64,000 nucleotides of DNA from Flavobacterium gillisiae (GTDB lineage Bacteria > Bacteroidota > Bacteroidia > Flavobacteriales > Flavobacteriaceae): assembly GCF_900107635.1 (NCBI RefSeq), contig NZ_FNRD01000004.1, positions 248,001 through 312,000 of the forward strand, read 5' to 3'. Positions within the stretch are counted from its first letter, which is position 1. The number at the start of each line of letters is the position of its first letter. The notes beneath the pieces are model-generated. The model was given only the letters and a program-made list of their open reading frames with translations. It ran no database searches and was not told the DNA's origin. Below, piece after piece: positions 52,664 through 62,756 of the stretch. The position numbers and the translations under genes are program-made.

Positions 52664-55600
52664 ATGAAATTGTTTTCGGATAATCGTTTCTACAAAAATA
52701 AAATATATCATTCTCTAGCTTTATTTTTAATATTATTGCAGTCTTGTGCGACACATCATCCACAATTTGGAAATAAAATTGAAAATCCTGTGGCTGATAA
52801 CGCAACCGACACTTCAAAAATTGCCCATACTTTCTTTTTAATTGGTGATGCGGGGAACACTGACAAAAATAATGATAAAAACGCACTAAACTCGCTTCAT
52901 GAAAAACTTGTTTTAGCAAATAAACACAGTACGCTCCTATTCTTGGGTGATAATATCTATCCAAAAGGAATGCCTCCAAAAGAAGATAAAATCGACTATG
53001 AAATCGCTCACAATAAGCTAGAAAACCAATTAAAACTTTCAAAAAATTTCAAGGGTAAAACTATTTTTATCCCCGGAAATCACGACTGGTATAATGGCAT
53101 AAAAGGATTAGAACGACAAGAAGAAATAGTTACGGATTATCTTGATGATAAAAAATCATTCTCACCCAGAAAAGGTTGCCCTATTGATGATAAGAAAATA
53201 AATGACAACCTAATTCTTATTACCATTGACAGTCAATGGTTTCTTGAAGACTGGGATAAAACTCCAACACTAAATGATGATTGTTCGATTAAAAGTAGAG
53301 AAGCTTTTTTTGAAGAATTAGAAAGCATCTTAAATAAAAACAAAGATAAAACAGTCATTATGGCGTTGCATCATCCATTGATGACTAATGGCAGTCATGG
53401 CGGACAATTTTCTTTAAAAAAACAGCTTTTCCCATTAGAACAAAAAATTCCTTTACCAGTTATAGGTTCCTTAATTAACTTATTGAGAAAAACCTCAGGA
53501 ATTAGTCCGCAAGACATTCAAAACAAACAATATACGGCTTATGTAAAACGAATGAAAACCCTTTTACAAAGCCAAAATAATGTAATTGTAGTTTCTGGTC
53601 ATGATCATAATTTACAATATATTGACAACGATAATATCAAGCAAATCATTAGTGGTGCAGGATCTAAATCTGAAGCAGCAAGAGCAATAAATTCAAATGA
53701 CTTCTCCTATGAGAAAAATGGTTATGCTACATTAGACACCTATGAGAATGGAAAAACAACAGTTTCATTTTACGGTAGAGACAACAATCAAACTCAATTA
53801 TTATTCAGAAAAACAGTACTTTACCCTAAGAAAGAAATTAAAGTTGATTATGCAACTCGATTTTCTCCAACAGAAAAGACCTCTATTTACACCCCTGAAA
53901 TGATTGACAAAAGTGCTACTCATAATTTTATTTTTGGCACCCATTATAGAAAATATTATGGCACTTTAATAGAATCACAAGTAGCGACACTCGACACGCT
54001 CTATGGTGGTCTATCACCTGAAAGAGCTGGCGGAGGACATCAATCTATTTCACTGAGACTCACTGACCCGGATGGTAAAGAATATGTAATGCGTGCTGTA
54101 AAGAAAAGTGTGGGACGCTTTTTGCAAAGTGTTGCTTTCAAAGATCAATATGTAGAACATGAATTTAAAAACACCTATGCTGAAAATTTCCTATATGATT
54201 TTTATACCACTGCGCATCCTTATGCGCCATTGGCCGTTGGTAATTTAGCCGATGGAATTGGTGTTTTCCATACAAATCCTCATTTGTATTATATACCAAA
54301 ACAAGAAGTATTAGGAGCTTTTAATGCTGATTTTGGGAATGAATTGTATTTAGTTGAAGAGCGTCCTTCCGAAAGTCAAAAAGACCTAGAGTCCTTTGGA
54401 AAACCAGATGATATAATTAGCACCGAAGATTTACTAGAGAACTTACGCAAGGATGAAAAATATATTGTTGACGAAAACGAATACATAAAAGCGCGTTTAT
54501 TTGACATGCTCATTGGGGATTGGGATAGACATTATGACCAATGGCGCTGGGCCGAATATAAAAAAGACAATCAAGTTATTTATAAGCCCATTCCTCGTGA
54601 TAGAGATCAAGCTTTTTCTAAATATGATGGTGCATTGCTTTCAATCCTGATGAATATTCCAGCACTTCGTCATATGCAAACATTCAAGGATGACATTAAA
54701 AATGTTAAATGGTTCAATAGAGAACCGTACCCTTTAGACCTTGCTTTTTTAAAAACCGCTACCGAAAAAGAATGGATTGCTCAAGCCAAATACATTCAAG
54801 AAAACCTATCTGATGAAACTATAGACCACGCTTTTGACAATTTACCTAAAGAAGTACAAGACGAGACCATAGAGCAAATAAAGCAGAAACTAAAATTGAG
54901 AAGAGCACAGTTAGTAAAATATGCGAGCGAGTACAATCGTGTATTACAAAAAACGGTTTTGGTTGTTGGTACCAATAAAAAAGACAAATTTATAATCCAT
55001 CATGTTGCTAAAAATAAAATTGAAGTTAGTGTTTATCGAATAAAAAAAGAGGGTGATGAATTAGAGTATACTAAATTATTTAACGGCTCTAGAACTAAGA
55101 ATATCTGGGTGTATGGCTTAGATGATGATGATGAATTTGAAGTTACAGGCAATAAAAAATCAAGTATAAACATTAGACTTATTGGTGGACAGAACCACGA
55201 CGCCTATACAATTACAAATGGTCACAACACTAAAATTATTGATTTTAAATCAAAAGAAAACAGCTTTGCCATTGACTCAAAAACTAAAAAACTCCTGACT
55301 GATGATTATGAGGCAAATCTTTATGATTATAAGAAACCAAAATACAATGCCTTTTCAGGTATGCCAACTATTGGTTTTAACCCTGATGACGGAATAAAAC
55401 TTGGCATTGTTGCAAACTACACTATCAATCATTTTAAACAAAATCCATACACCAGAAAACACACACTAAAAGCTAATTATTATTTTGCAACGGAAGGTTT
55501 TGAATTACTATACAACCTCCATGTTCCTAAAATAGCTGGGAATTGGGACTTTAATTTAGAATCCCAAATTACCAGTCCAAATTTTGCCATTAACTATTTT

Positions 55601-56392
55601 GGTTTTGGAAACAACAGTCTAAATAATGAAGAGTTATACGGCATGGATTACAATAGAGTTCGCATTAGAATGCTTAAAATAGCACCACAAATTAAAAAAA
55701 CAGGACTTTATGGAAGTACTATTCTTTTTCAGACGTCCATTGAAAGTTTTGATGTAGAAAGCACTAGTAATCGTTTTGTAGCAATTCCAAACAGTGTACA
55801 TCCCAGAGTTTTTGACAGTCAGCAATTCGCTGGAGCGAGTATAAAATACAGTTATGAAAACTATGACAACCCTTCTTTACCAACCATGGGAATGGGTTTT
55901 TCAATAGGTGGAAGTTGGAAAATAAACCTTAACGATACAAAACGTAATTTCCCTGCTATCGAGTCTAAACTTAATTTTAACCATAAAATTGATTCGAACG
56001 GAAAACTTGTGTTAGCCACTCTATTAAAAGGAAAAGCAATCTTGAATAATAATTATGACTTTTATCAAGGAGCAACTTTAGGTGGTGATTATGATTTAAG
56101 AGGTTTTAGAAACCAGCGTTTTCTAGGAAACCAATCCTTTTTTCAAAGCAGTGACATTCGCTATTCAATAGGGAAAATCAAGAATAGTATCGTTCCTATG
56201 ACCTATGGAGTCTTCGGAGGTTTTGATTATGGAAGAGTTTGGCTAGATGGAGAAACGTCAAATAAATGGCATCAATCCATGGGTGGCGGTATCTGGCTTA
56301 ATGGTCTCAATAGCATAACGACAAGATTAACTTACTTTAAAAGTGCCGATGATGAAGGACGTATCACTTTTGGCTTAGGGTTGGGCTTCTAG
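52664..56392 (+). CDS. Lipoprotein with metallophosphoesterase, kinase-like segment and outer membrane beta-barrel
   Basis: A 1242-residue protein. A lipobox ends LLQSC (Cys28). Residues 55-370 form a calcineurin-like phosphoesterase with GDAG (Asp62), GDN (Asp96), GNHDW (Asn139, His140), the His236-His237 pair and GHDH (His313, His315). Residues 440-660 look kinase-like: GGGHQSISLRL, YVMRAVKKS (Lys480), LIGDWDRHYDQ (Asp619, Asp621) and PRDRDQAF (Asp646, Asp648). From about 890 to the end runs a D15/BamA-type beta-barrel. The kinase-like reading is mine. It diverges from the HD-DUF5706 gene with only 25 bp between starts. Confidence 0.82.
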   Translation: MKLFSDNRFYKNKIYHSLALFLILLQSCATHHPQFGNKIENPVADNATDTSKIAHTFFLIGDAGNTDKNNDKNALNSLHEKLVLANKHSTLLFLGDNIYPKGMPPKEDKIDYEIAHNKLENQLKLSKNFKGKTIFIPGNHDWYNGIKGLERQEEIVTDYLDDKKSFSPRKGCPIDDKKINDNLILITIDSQWFLEDWDKTPTLNDDCSIKSREAFFEELESILNKNKDKTVIMALHHPLMTNGSHGGQFSLKKQLFPLEQKIPLPVIGSLINLLRKTSGISPQDIQNKQYTAYVKRMKTLLQSQNNVIVVSGHDHNLQYIDNDNIKQIISGAGSKSEAARAINSNDFSYEKNGYATLDTYENGKTTVSFYGRDNNQTQLLFRKTVLYPKKEIKVDYATRFSPTEKTSIYTPEMIDKSATHNFIFGTHYRKYYGTLIESQVATLDTLYGGLSPERAGGGHQSISLRLTDPDGKEYVMRAVKKSVGRFLQSVAFKDQYVEHEFKNTYAENFLYDFYTTAHPYAPLAVGNLADGIGVFHTNPHLYYIPKQEVLGAFNADFGNELYLVEERPSESQKDLESFGKPDDIISTEDLLENLRKDEKYIVDENEYIKARLFDMLIGDWDRHYDQWRWAEYKKDNQVIYKPIPRDRDQAFSKYDGALLSILMNIPALRHMQTFKDDIKNVKWFNREPYPLDLAFLKTATEKEWIAQAKYIQENLSDETIDHAFDNLPKEVQDETIEQIKQKLKLRRAQLVKYASEYNRVLQKTVLVVGTNKKDKFIIHHVAKNKIEVSVYRIKKEGDELEYTKLFNGSRTKNIWVYGLDDDDEFEVTGNKKSSINIRLIGGQNHDAYTITNGHNTKIIDFKSKENSFAIDSKTKKLLTDDYEANLYDYKKPKYNAFSGMPTIGFNPDDGIKLGIVANYTINHFKQNPYTRKHTLKANYYFATEGFELLYNLHVPKIAGNWDFNLESQITSPNFAINYFGFGNNSLNNEELYGMDYNRVRIRMLKIAPQIKKTGLYGSTILFQTSIESFDVESTSNRFVAIPNSVHPRVFDSQQFAGASIKYSYENYDNPSLPTMGMGFSIGGSWKINLNDTKRNFPAIESKLNFNHKIDSNGKLVLATLLKGKAILNNNYDFYQGATLGGDYDLRGFRNQRFLGNQSFFQSSDIRYSIGKIKNSIVPMTYGVFGGFDYGRVWLDGETSNKWHQSMGGGIWLNGLNSITTRLTYFKSADDEGRITFGLGLGF

Positions 56393-57253
56393 TCTTTCTA
56401 CCGTTGTTTCATAAACAAAACCACCTATTTTTTTAGTCTTTTCGTCAGCAATCAATAGTGTTGAATTGTCTTTAAAGCAAATGGCTTCTTTTTGCGAAAA
56501 ATGATGTAGTTTAAGTTCACTTACTTTTCCTGACAAGAAATTATCTGTAGTGAAATCTTTAAAAAGCCATACTTTACTATGGCATAAAAGAACCACTTTA
56601 GATCCATCCGGACTTATGGCTGCACTAGTAACGGTATTGTTTTCAAAACTACCTCCGGTCTTGAATTCTCCAAGTAACTCTGCCTGATGATAACCTGCTT
56701 TATTAGGGATTTTATAAAGGAAGGTCGTGCCATCAAATTTACTACTTCTGTTTTTCGTAAAAAGATAAAAGTTATTCTTAAATTCAAAAAAAGATTCTAC
56801 ATCATATAGAAGACCCGTCTTTTTTGGAGGAAATTTTTTTTGCTCAGGATACTCAAATGAAATTTTATAAGAAGCGTTTATAGTATTCTTTAGTAAAGAA
56901 TCTTTAGCAATTTTATAAATACATAAATCTTTCCTGGTGTTTTCGTTGTTACCAAAATCCCCTATGTATAGATTCCCTTCACTATCCTTAGTAATATCTT
57001 CCCAATCGATATTTTTAGCATTATCGATTGTGATACTTTTTTCCAATTCCCCCTTTGGGCTTAACCCATAAATTGCATTTGCATTACCGCTATCTTCAAG
57101 AACCCAAAGCAAGCTAGATTGAGTTGAATAAGCTATGCCTGAAACTTCTTTTAATTTGTTCGGTAGTGCATAAAGCGATGTTATTAATTTTGAATCCTGT
57201 TTACAAGACAATAACAATATTGACAATAGCAGAATCGAAATTGGGTTTCTCAT
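56375..57253 (-). CDS. Secreted lipoprotein, beta-propeller-like, unknown function
   Basis: A 292-residue lipoprotein with lipobox LLLLSC (Cys17). The body contains repeated strand patterns, for example LWVLEDSGNANAIYGLSP, DWEDITKDSEGNLYIGDFGN and VTSAAISPDGSKVVLLCHSK, resembling SdiA-regulated or phytase-like beta-propellers. Substrate and function are unknown. It overlaps the convergent barrel gene by 18 bp at the stops and follows the kinase-like gene 45 bp upstream, so it may share that transcript. Confidence 0.7.
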   Translation of the reverse strand: MRNPISILLLSILLLSCKQDSKLITSLYALPNKLKEVSGIAYSTQSSLLWVLEDSGNANAIYGLSPKGELEKSITIDNAKNIDWEDITKDSEGNLYIGDFGNNENTRKDLCIYKIAKDSLLKNTINASYKISFEYPEQKKFPPKKTGLLYDVESFFEFKNNFYLFTKNRSSKFDGTTFLYKIPNKAGYHQAELLGEFKTGGSFENNTVTSAAISPDGSKVVLLCHSKVWLFKDFTTDNFLSGKVSELKLHHFSQKEAICFKDNSTLLIADEKTKKIGGFVYETTVERLEAQP

Positions 57254-57298
57254 ACTTTGAAGAATTATATACTAACAATAAAGAATCTTAATTATAGA

Positions 57299-58363
57299 TT
57301 AAAACCCAGGTTTAAATAAATTGGCGTTTTTATAGTTTCTGGTCACAAATCGGAAGGCTGCAGTTAAAACATTCCCCATCCTTTTAGCATTTTTAAAATT
57401 CAAATCATTTGTAAATACAAACAAATCATTCTTTAGTCGCTGTACATGTTCATCAGGGGCAATGAGGTCATTTCCCATAATCTTCAATAATCGTTTAATA
57501 CGTGTTTCTGCCGAAAGGATTCTTTTAGCTAATACCGCTCGTTCTTCATTTTTATATTGTTCAATGGAACTATCCTGCAATTTATCCTTGACTAATTTTA
57601 CCATAGGATAATTCTCTTTAAAGAATTGTGGTCTATAAATCTTGAAATTCCCCTCATAACATTGCTGGTCAAAATCAATGGGGCGAATTCTATAGACTAC
57701 CTGATCAAAATCGTGAATTGGCACAATTACATAGTTGTACGCCCTCATATCTCCTAAAAGACGTATCATGCAACGTTCATTAAACTTTACAAATTCCTTT
57801 GCTATCTGTGCTTTTTCGGTTTCACTACAATCCTCCAAAAGTGTTTTTATAAATACATCTCCTGGAATACCCATGATATGTTCTTCAATCAATGTATCTT
57901 CATACACTAAGAAATTGATTTTATCAGGAGATAATATGTGCTCTAACTCTAGTCCATATACACGCGAAGCATCAGCTTTTTTCACATAAAAATGAGTGTA
58001 ATTATCATTTAATATGTTTCTAACTTTTATTCGAAAAGGTTTAGAATTCCCAAAAGTGCAATAATCGATTGAATCTACATTCAAAAACTTAATAATGTCT
58101 AAATTACCATCAGAATGTAAAAGCGAATAAATCTTTTTTAAGGTAAGATCAATTTCCATTCTTTCAAATTCATTGTAATAAACCCTTATCCATAAGGTAT
58201 CTACCTCCTGCTTATCATAAACGTTTATAGCTCCTGAGAAACGCAACAAATCATCATAAACTACGGGAACTTTCGAGATTCGATCAAAACGACCTAAATA
58301 ATCAAAAAGGGCATTATTTATAGGATAGGATGGTTTTTTAAACAGTACTTCAGAATCGCTCAT
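57299..58363 (-). CDS. Protein kinase-like-fold protein of unknown function
   Basis: A 354-residue soluble protein. FYVKKA (Lys128/129) with the following Glu-rich LELEHIL, the catalytic-loop-like tract LLGDMRAYNYVI (Asp205, Asn210) and the metal-binding-like IRPIDFDQQ (Asp230) appear in kinase order and spacing. I do not recognise a named family, and residues 1-100 are unassigned. It lies 45 bp upstream of the lipoprotein gene. A TAAATTTG -7-like box is on the minus strand at 58380-58387. The kinase reading is inference. Confidence 0.65.
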   Translation of the reverse strand: MSDSEVLFKKPSYPINNALFDYLGRFDRISKVPVVYDDLLRFSGAINVYDKQEVDTLWIRVYYNEFERMEIDLTLKKIYSLLHSDGNLDIIKFLNVDSIDYCTFGNSKPFRIKVRNILNDNYTHFYVKKADASRVYGLELEHILSPDKINFLVYEDTLIEEHIMGIPGDVFIKTLLEDCSETEKAQIAKEFVKFNERCMIRLLGDMRAYNYVIVPIHDFDQVVYRIRPIDFDQQCYEGNFKIYRPQFFKENYPMVKLVKDKLQDSSIEQYKNEERAVLAKRILSAETRIKRLLKIMGNDLIAPDEHVQRLKNDLFVFTNDLNFKNAKRMGNVLTAAFRFVTRNYKNANLFKPGF

Positions 58364-58701
58364 TAGGGTGTATTTAATGCAAATTTACATCAATTTATAA
58401 GTAAAAGATAATAAAACTCAAACTTCTTAACTTTTGACAAGCCTAAGAGACCCGTTTCAAAGCATTTAAAAATTAAAACTAGTATCCACTGTCTCAACAT
58501 ACTAGCGTAAGAAAAATTTTATCCTGTACTTTTTAAAATATTCGACAAAACTATCGAATCAACTGATTGACAACTTCTTACGTCATAAATAACCACCTAA
58601 TCCGAAAATATTCTCAATTTAATTACTAAAAAAAACAGTAAGGAATATATTTATTCTACATTTGAAAGCCCCCAAGGCTAAATCGATACTCTAAACCTAC
58701 T
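58364..58701. other. Divergent intergenic region before the PAS kinase
   Basis: A 338-bp gap with the two divergent promoters: TAAATTTG on the minus strand (58380-58387) for the kinase-like gene and TACATTTG on the plus strand (58657-58664) for the PAS kinase. The centre is AT-rich and I see no further gene or strong hairpin. Confidence 0.5.
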
Positions 58702-60531
58702 ATGATAAACCAACATGATATTTATGTTAAAGCAGCTGCGTCTGCTAAAATCGGTATATGGAAAATAGACATCAAAGCCAATACCGTTTATTGGGACGCT
58801 GTCACAAAAAAAATTCTTGAAGTTTCTCAAGATTTCGAACCAATAAGAGGATATGCAATCAATTTCTTTTCGGAGGGTGAAGTAAGAACTCGATTCGAAA
58901 AAAACATAAAAAAAGCAGTTGAAGAAGGAGTTTCATTTGACGAAAAATTCCAAATTACAACCGCCAAAAACAACCCCAAATATGTCGAATGTGTTTGCCA
59001 AGTCGAATTCAAAAACGGCGAACCAACCCATTTAATAGGTACTTTTCAGGATATTACAAAAGAACAAAACCTGATTCATAAACTAGAATTAAGTGTAGAA
59101 AAATTCTCATCTATCTTTTCAAGCGCAAATGATGCCATCATCATTATTGACTCGGCAACGGGAATTATTACAGACTGTAATGCAAGATCTTATGAACTTA
59201 GTGGTTATGACTGTTCCGAACTATTAGGTCTTCATAATTCAGAACTTTTCCCGCCTGATAAAAGAAAAGGAATTAGACGATTTCTTGCAAATCAATTAAA
59301 AAAAGATACTCATTTTGTAAATGAGACCTACTTAAAAACAAAGAATAACACTGTTATTCCAGTGGAAGTTGCCTCAGGAAAAAAGTTTATAGTAGATAAT
59401 CATACCTACCTGGTTTGTTTTTTTAGAAACATAAGTGATCGTAAAAATGTTGAAGCAAATCTAAATATGCTATCTCTTGTTGCTTCTGAAACTACTGACA
59501 CCATTGTAATTGCTAATGCACAGGGAAAAGCAATTTGGGCAAACAATGCCTATTTAGAATTGACAGGTTTAAGTTTAGAAGAAGTATTAGATGAAAGACC
59601 TGGTTATATGTCTAAAGGCCCAGAGACAGATCCTGAAGCTACTGCCAAAATGCGAAAAGCTATTCAGAATAAAGAAAGTATAAAAATTACGATTCTGAAT
59701 TACAATAAAAAGAAAGAAAAATATTGGTTTGAATTGAATATTACAACTGTATTTGATAACGAAAATAATTTTATAAATTTTGTTGGTGTAGGACGGGATG
59801 TTACTCAAAGGATAGAAAAAGAGATTGAACTTAAAAATCTCTTAGAAGTAACAAGTCAACAAAACAGCAAATTATATAATTTTGCACACATTGTTTCCCA
59901 TAATATCAGATCGCATTCCAGCAATTTAGAAATGGTTGTCGATATCATTGAGAATTCGAAAACTATAGAAGAAAAACTTTCTTACTTTGATCTTTTTAAA
60001 GAAGGGACTGCAAAACTTTCGGAAACGATCGAATATTTAAACGAAATAATAACTATTCAGCAAAAAACAAATGTTGAAAAAATCACGATTTCTTTAAAAG
60101 ACGAAATACAAAAAACAAAAATGGCCTTGCGACTGGCTATTAAAGAAAGTGAAATATCAATAATCGACACTATTCCTGACAATTTAATGGTGAAGGTAGT
60201 TCCCGCTTATCTAGATAGCATTTTACTTAACTTATTTACTAATGCCATAAAATATAAATCCCCAAAACGGAAAGCTTTTCTCGAAATCAATTACGAAATC
60301 AATGAATCCCAAACTATTATTAGTTTCAAGGACAATGGACTAGGATTAGATTTAAAGAAAAACGGTCATAAATTATTTGGAATGTACAAAACGTTCCATG
60401 GCAACGAAGATGCAAAAGGAATAGGATTATATATAACTAAGAACCAAATAGAGGCGATGGACGGGAAGATTGAAGTAGAAAGTAAATTAGACTGTGGCTC
60501 TACTTTTAAAATTTTTATAAATGAAAAATAA
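58702..60531 (+). CDS. PAS-domain sensor histidine kinase
   Basis: A 609-residue soluble kinase. Three PAS domains lie about 5-120, 128-248 and 252-372 (for example SSANDAIIIIDSATGIITDC and VASETTDTIVIANAQG), then the kinase: H-box FAHIVSHNIRSHSSNLEM (His400), N-box LNLFTNAIKY (Asn514), G1 KDNGLGLD (Asp544) and G2 AKGIGLYIT (Gly573). No membrane helix, so it senses an internal signal such as redox state, light or a ligand. The final codons overlap the receiver gene by 11 bp, which marks its partner. Confidence 0.9.
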   Translation: MINQHDIYVKAAASAKIGIWKIDIKANTVYWDAVTKKILEVSQDFEPIRGYAINFFSEGEVRTRFEKNIKKAVEEGVSFDEKFQITTAKNNPKYVECVCQVEFKNGEPTHLIGTFQDITKEQNLIHKLELSVEKFSSIFSSANDAIIIIDSATGIITDCNARSYELSGYDCSELLGLHNSELFPPDKRKGIRRFLANQLKKDTHFVNETYLKTKNNTVIPVEVASGKKFIVDNHTYLVCFFRNISDRKNVEANLNMLSLVASETTDTIVIANAQGKAIWANNAYLELTGLSLEEVLDERPGYMSKGPETDPEATAKMRKAIQNKESIKITILNYNKKKEKYWFELNITTVFDNENNFINFVGVGRDVTQRIEKEIELKNLLEVTSQQNSKLYNFAHIVSHNIRSHSSNLEMVVDIIENSKTIEEKLSYFDLFKEGTAKLSETIEYLNEIITIQQKTNVEKITISLKDEIQKTKMALRLAIKESEISIIDTIPDNLMVKVVPAYLDSILLNLFTNAIKYKSPKRKAFLEINYEINESQTIISFKDNGLGLDLKKNGHKLFGMYKTFHGNEDAKGIGLYITKNQIEAMDGKIEVESKLDCGSTFKIFINEK

Positions 60532-60913
60532 AACAACCTATATAATCGATGACGACAAATTGTCGATTAAATTAATGAGTATGTTGATTTCAAAAAATAA
60601 ATTTTGTGAAGAAATAGTATCGTTTCACAATTCTCAAATTGCATTAAATGAGTTGGCTAAAAACTGTGATAAGCCCTCAAGTTTACCTGACGTCATCTTG
60701 CTTGATTTAAATATGCCTATTTTAGATGGATGGCAATTCCTTGATGAATTTATAAAATTACCCATTAAGAAAGAAATCGCCATTTTTATTGTCACCTCTT
60801 CCATTGACCCCTCTGATATTGAAATGGTAAAGAAATATGACATTGTAAAAAACTATATCATGAAACCAATTACCGCTCAAAAATTAGAAGAAGCAACCCT
60901 ATTAATTGCTTAA
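60521..60913 (+). CDS. Single-domain response regulator
   Basis: A 130-residue receiver domain: acidic pocket YIIDDDKL (Asp10-Asp12), phosphoryl acceptor Asp62 (VILLDLNMPILDG), Thr92 and Lys115 (IMKPI). There is no output domain, so it acts as a CheY-type switch or in a phosphorelay. It overlaps the PAS kinase gene by 11 bp. Confidence 0.92.
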   Translation: MKNKTTYIIDDDKLSIKLMSMLISKNKFCEEIVSFHNSQIALNELAKNCDKPSSLPDVILLDLNMPILDGWQFLDEFIKLPIKKEIAIFIVTSSIDPSDIEMVKKYDIVKNYIMKPITAQKLEEATLLIA

Positions 60914-60985
60914 CAAACTAATTTTGTTAAAACGGTAACAATTGGTTAATTTGTTCGTCCTATAGATAATATAAAAACGAACATT

Positions 60986-61900
60986 TTGGAAACCATCCTT
61001 TCTATCAAAAATCTCAGCAAACGCTACGGAAGCGTGCAAGCCTTAAAAGATATTTCCTTCGAAATAAAAAAAGGTCACGTTTATGGTATTCTAGGACCAA
61101 ACGGAAGCGGAAAATCAACAACACTTGGAATTGTTTTGAATGTGGTTAATAAAACCTCAGGGGAATACAGCTGGTTTGGCGGAAAAATGGAAACCCATGA
61201 TGCTTTGAAAAAAGTAGGAGCAATTATCGAAAGGCCTAATTTCTATCCTTATATGACAGCACAAGAAAACCTGAGGCTAGTTTGTAAAATAAAGGATATC
61301 AGTTATGCTAAAATTCAGGAAAAACTACAACTTGTAGGTTTAGACGAAAGAAAAGACAGTAAATTTAGCACCTTTTCTTTAGGAATGAAACAACGTTTAG
61401 CGATTGCCTCTGCCCTATTAAATGATCCAGAAATATTGATTTTAGATGAGCCTACTAACGGCTTAGACCCTCAGGGAATTCATCAAATTAGAGATATTAT
61501 AAAACAGATTGCATCGCAAGGAACTACTATTTTACTTGCCTCTCATTTATTAGATGAAGTCGAAAAAGTGTGTACACATGTTTTAGTGTTAAGAAAAGGA
61601 CTCGTTCTCTATTCCGGAAGTGTACATGGCATGTCTTCCAATGAAGGTTTCTTTGAACTTCAAGCAGAGGATTCTGAAAACTTAATCCAAGCTTTACGCC
61701 CACATCCCGCTATTGAGAGCATTAAGCAAGAGGACGAAAAGGTTTTTGTATATCTAAAAAGCCCCTTAGAAGCCGCCGCTTTAAATAAATTTCTTTTCGA
61801 AAAAAATATTAATCTAAGTCATTTGGTAAAACGCAAACACAGTTTGGAAGAGCAATTTTTAGAATTGACAAAAAATGCTTCACCAACACTTAAAAACTAA
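60986..61900 (+). CDS. ABC transporter ATP-binding protein
   Basis: A 304-residue ATPase of the drug/lipid export type: Walker A GPNGSGKST (about 37-45), the Q-loop region AIIERPNFYPYM, signature FSLGMKQRLAIASALL and Walker B LILDEPTNGLDPQG. A C-terminal extension (about 210-304) is typical of the DUF4162 group. The start is TTG at 60986. It overlaps the preferred permease frame closely (stop at 61900, permease ATG 61905), so the pair forms one transporter; the substrate is unknown. Confidence 0.92.
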   Translation: METILSIKNLSKRYGSVQALKDISFEIKKGHVYGILGPNGSGKSTTLGIVLNVVNKTSGEYSWFGGKMETHDALKKVGAIIERPNFYPYMTAQENLRLVCKIKDISYAKIQEKLQLVGLDERKDSKFSTFSLGMKQRLAIASALLNDPEILILDEPTNGLDPQGIHQIRDIIKQIASQGTTILLASHLLDEVEKVCTHVLVLRKGLVLYSGSVHGMSSNEGFFELQAEDSENLIQALRPHPAIESIKQEDEKVFVYLKSPLEAAALNKFLFEKNINLSHLVKRKHSLEEQFLELTKNASPTLKN

Positions 61901-61904
61901 AAAA

Positions 61905-62741
61905 ATGAAAAGATTATTATCGATTGAATTGCAAAAAATATGGATGAACAAAGCTAGTCGAGTTTTGACGTTGACCTATTTCATTCTACTTTCCTTTATA
62001 GCAATGATTGCGTCTATAAAATTTGATATTGGTTTTTTTAAAATTCATCTTGCTGAAATGGGTATATTTAATTTCCCCTTTATTTATCACTTCAACACTT
62101 ATATTGCAGCAGTTTTAAAATTATTTTTAGCAATTGTTATCGTTTCCATGATGGCTAATGAGTATAGTTACGGTACTTTAAAACAAAATTTAATTGACGG
62201 TTTGAGTAAAAAAGAGTTCATTTTGTCTAAATTTTTGACGGTGCTGTTATTTTCTTTTTGTTCTACCGTTTTTGTATTTCTTATGTCTTTAATTCTAGGC
62301 TACCTCTTTTCCTCCTATACAGAGCTATCTGTAGTCTTTTCTGAAATGGAATATCTAGTGGCATTCTTTGTCAAATTAGTTGGCTTTTTCTCTTTTTGTT
62401 TGTTTTTAGGAATACTGGTAAAGCGATCTGCATTTGCCCTTGGTTTTCTATTAGTATGGAATATCATAGAAGGAATCGCAAAAGGAATTTTAGTTTTTAA
62501 AATATTTCCTGATAATAAAACAGCTGATTATATAACTCAATTTTTTCCACTAGAGTCGATGTCTAACCTAATAATTGAGCCTTTTTCCAGATTATCGGTG
62601 ATAAAAAATATCGGAACACAAATTGGAGTAGACAGTGTAAAAGATTACAGTGTTCATTTTTCCTCACTATTAATTGTGTTGTCATGGTCAATTATCTTCA
62701 TGTTATTATCATACAAGTTATTAAAAAACAGAGATTTATAG
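61905..62741 (+). CDS. ABC transporter permease
   Basis: About 278 residues with six hydrophobic helices, of the ABC2-like export permease type, beginning MKRLLSIELQKIWMNKASRV. ATG 61905 is preferred to the upstream ATG at 61875, which would lie inside the ATPase gene. It pairs with the ATP-binding protein upstream; a large periplasmic loop lies between the helices near 190-260. Confidence 0.85.
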   Translation: MKRLLSIELQKIWMNKASRVLTLTYFILLSFIAMIASIKFDIGFFKIHLAEMGIFNFPFIYHFNTYIAAVLKLFLAIVIVSMMANEYSYGTLKQNLIDGLSKKEFILSKFLTVLLFSFCSTVFVFLMSLILGYLFSSYTELSVVFSEMEYLVAFFVKLVGFFSFCLFLGILVKRSAFALGFLLVWNIIEGIAKGILVFKIFPDNKTADYITQFFPLESMSNLIIEPFSRLSVIKNIGTQIGVDSVKDYSVHFSSLLIVLSWSIIFMLLSYKLLKNRDL

Positions 62742-62756
62742 TACCTTTACAAGTGT

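Noticed and set aside
51436..58363. A complete Pycsar or other named antiphage operon
   Set aside because: A DUF5706 domain is present but there is no adjacent nucleotide cyclase, and the neighbours are convergent or divergent rather than an operon.
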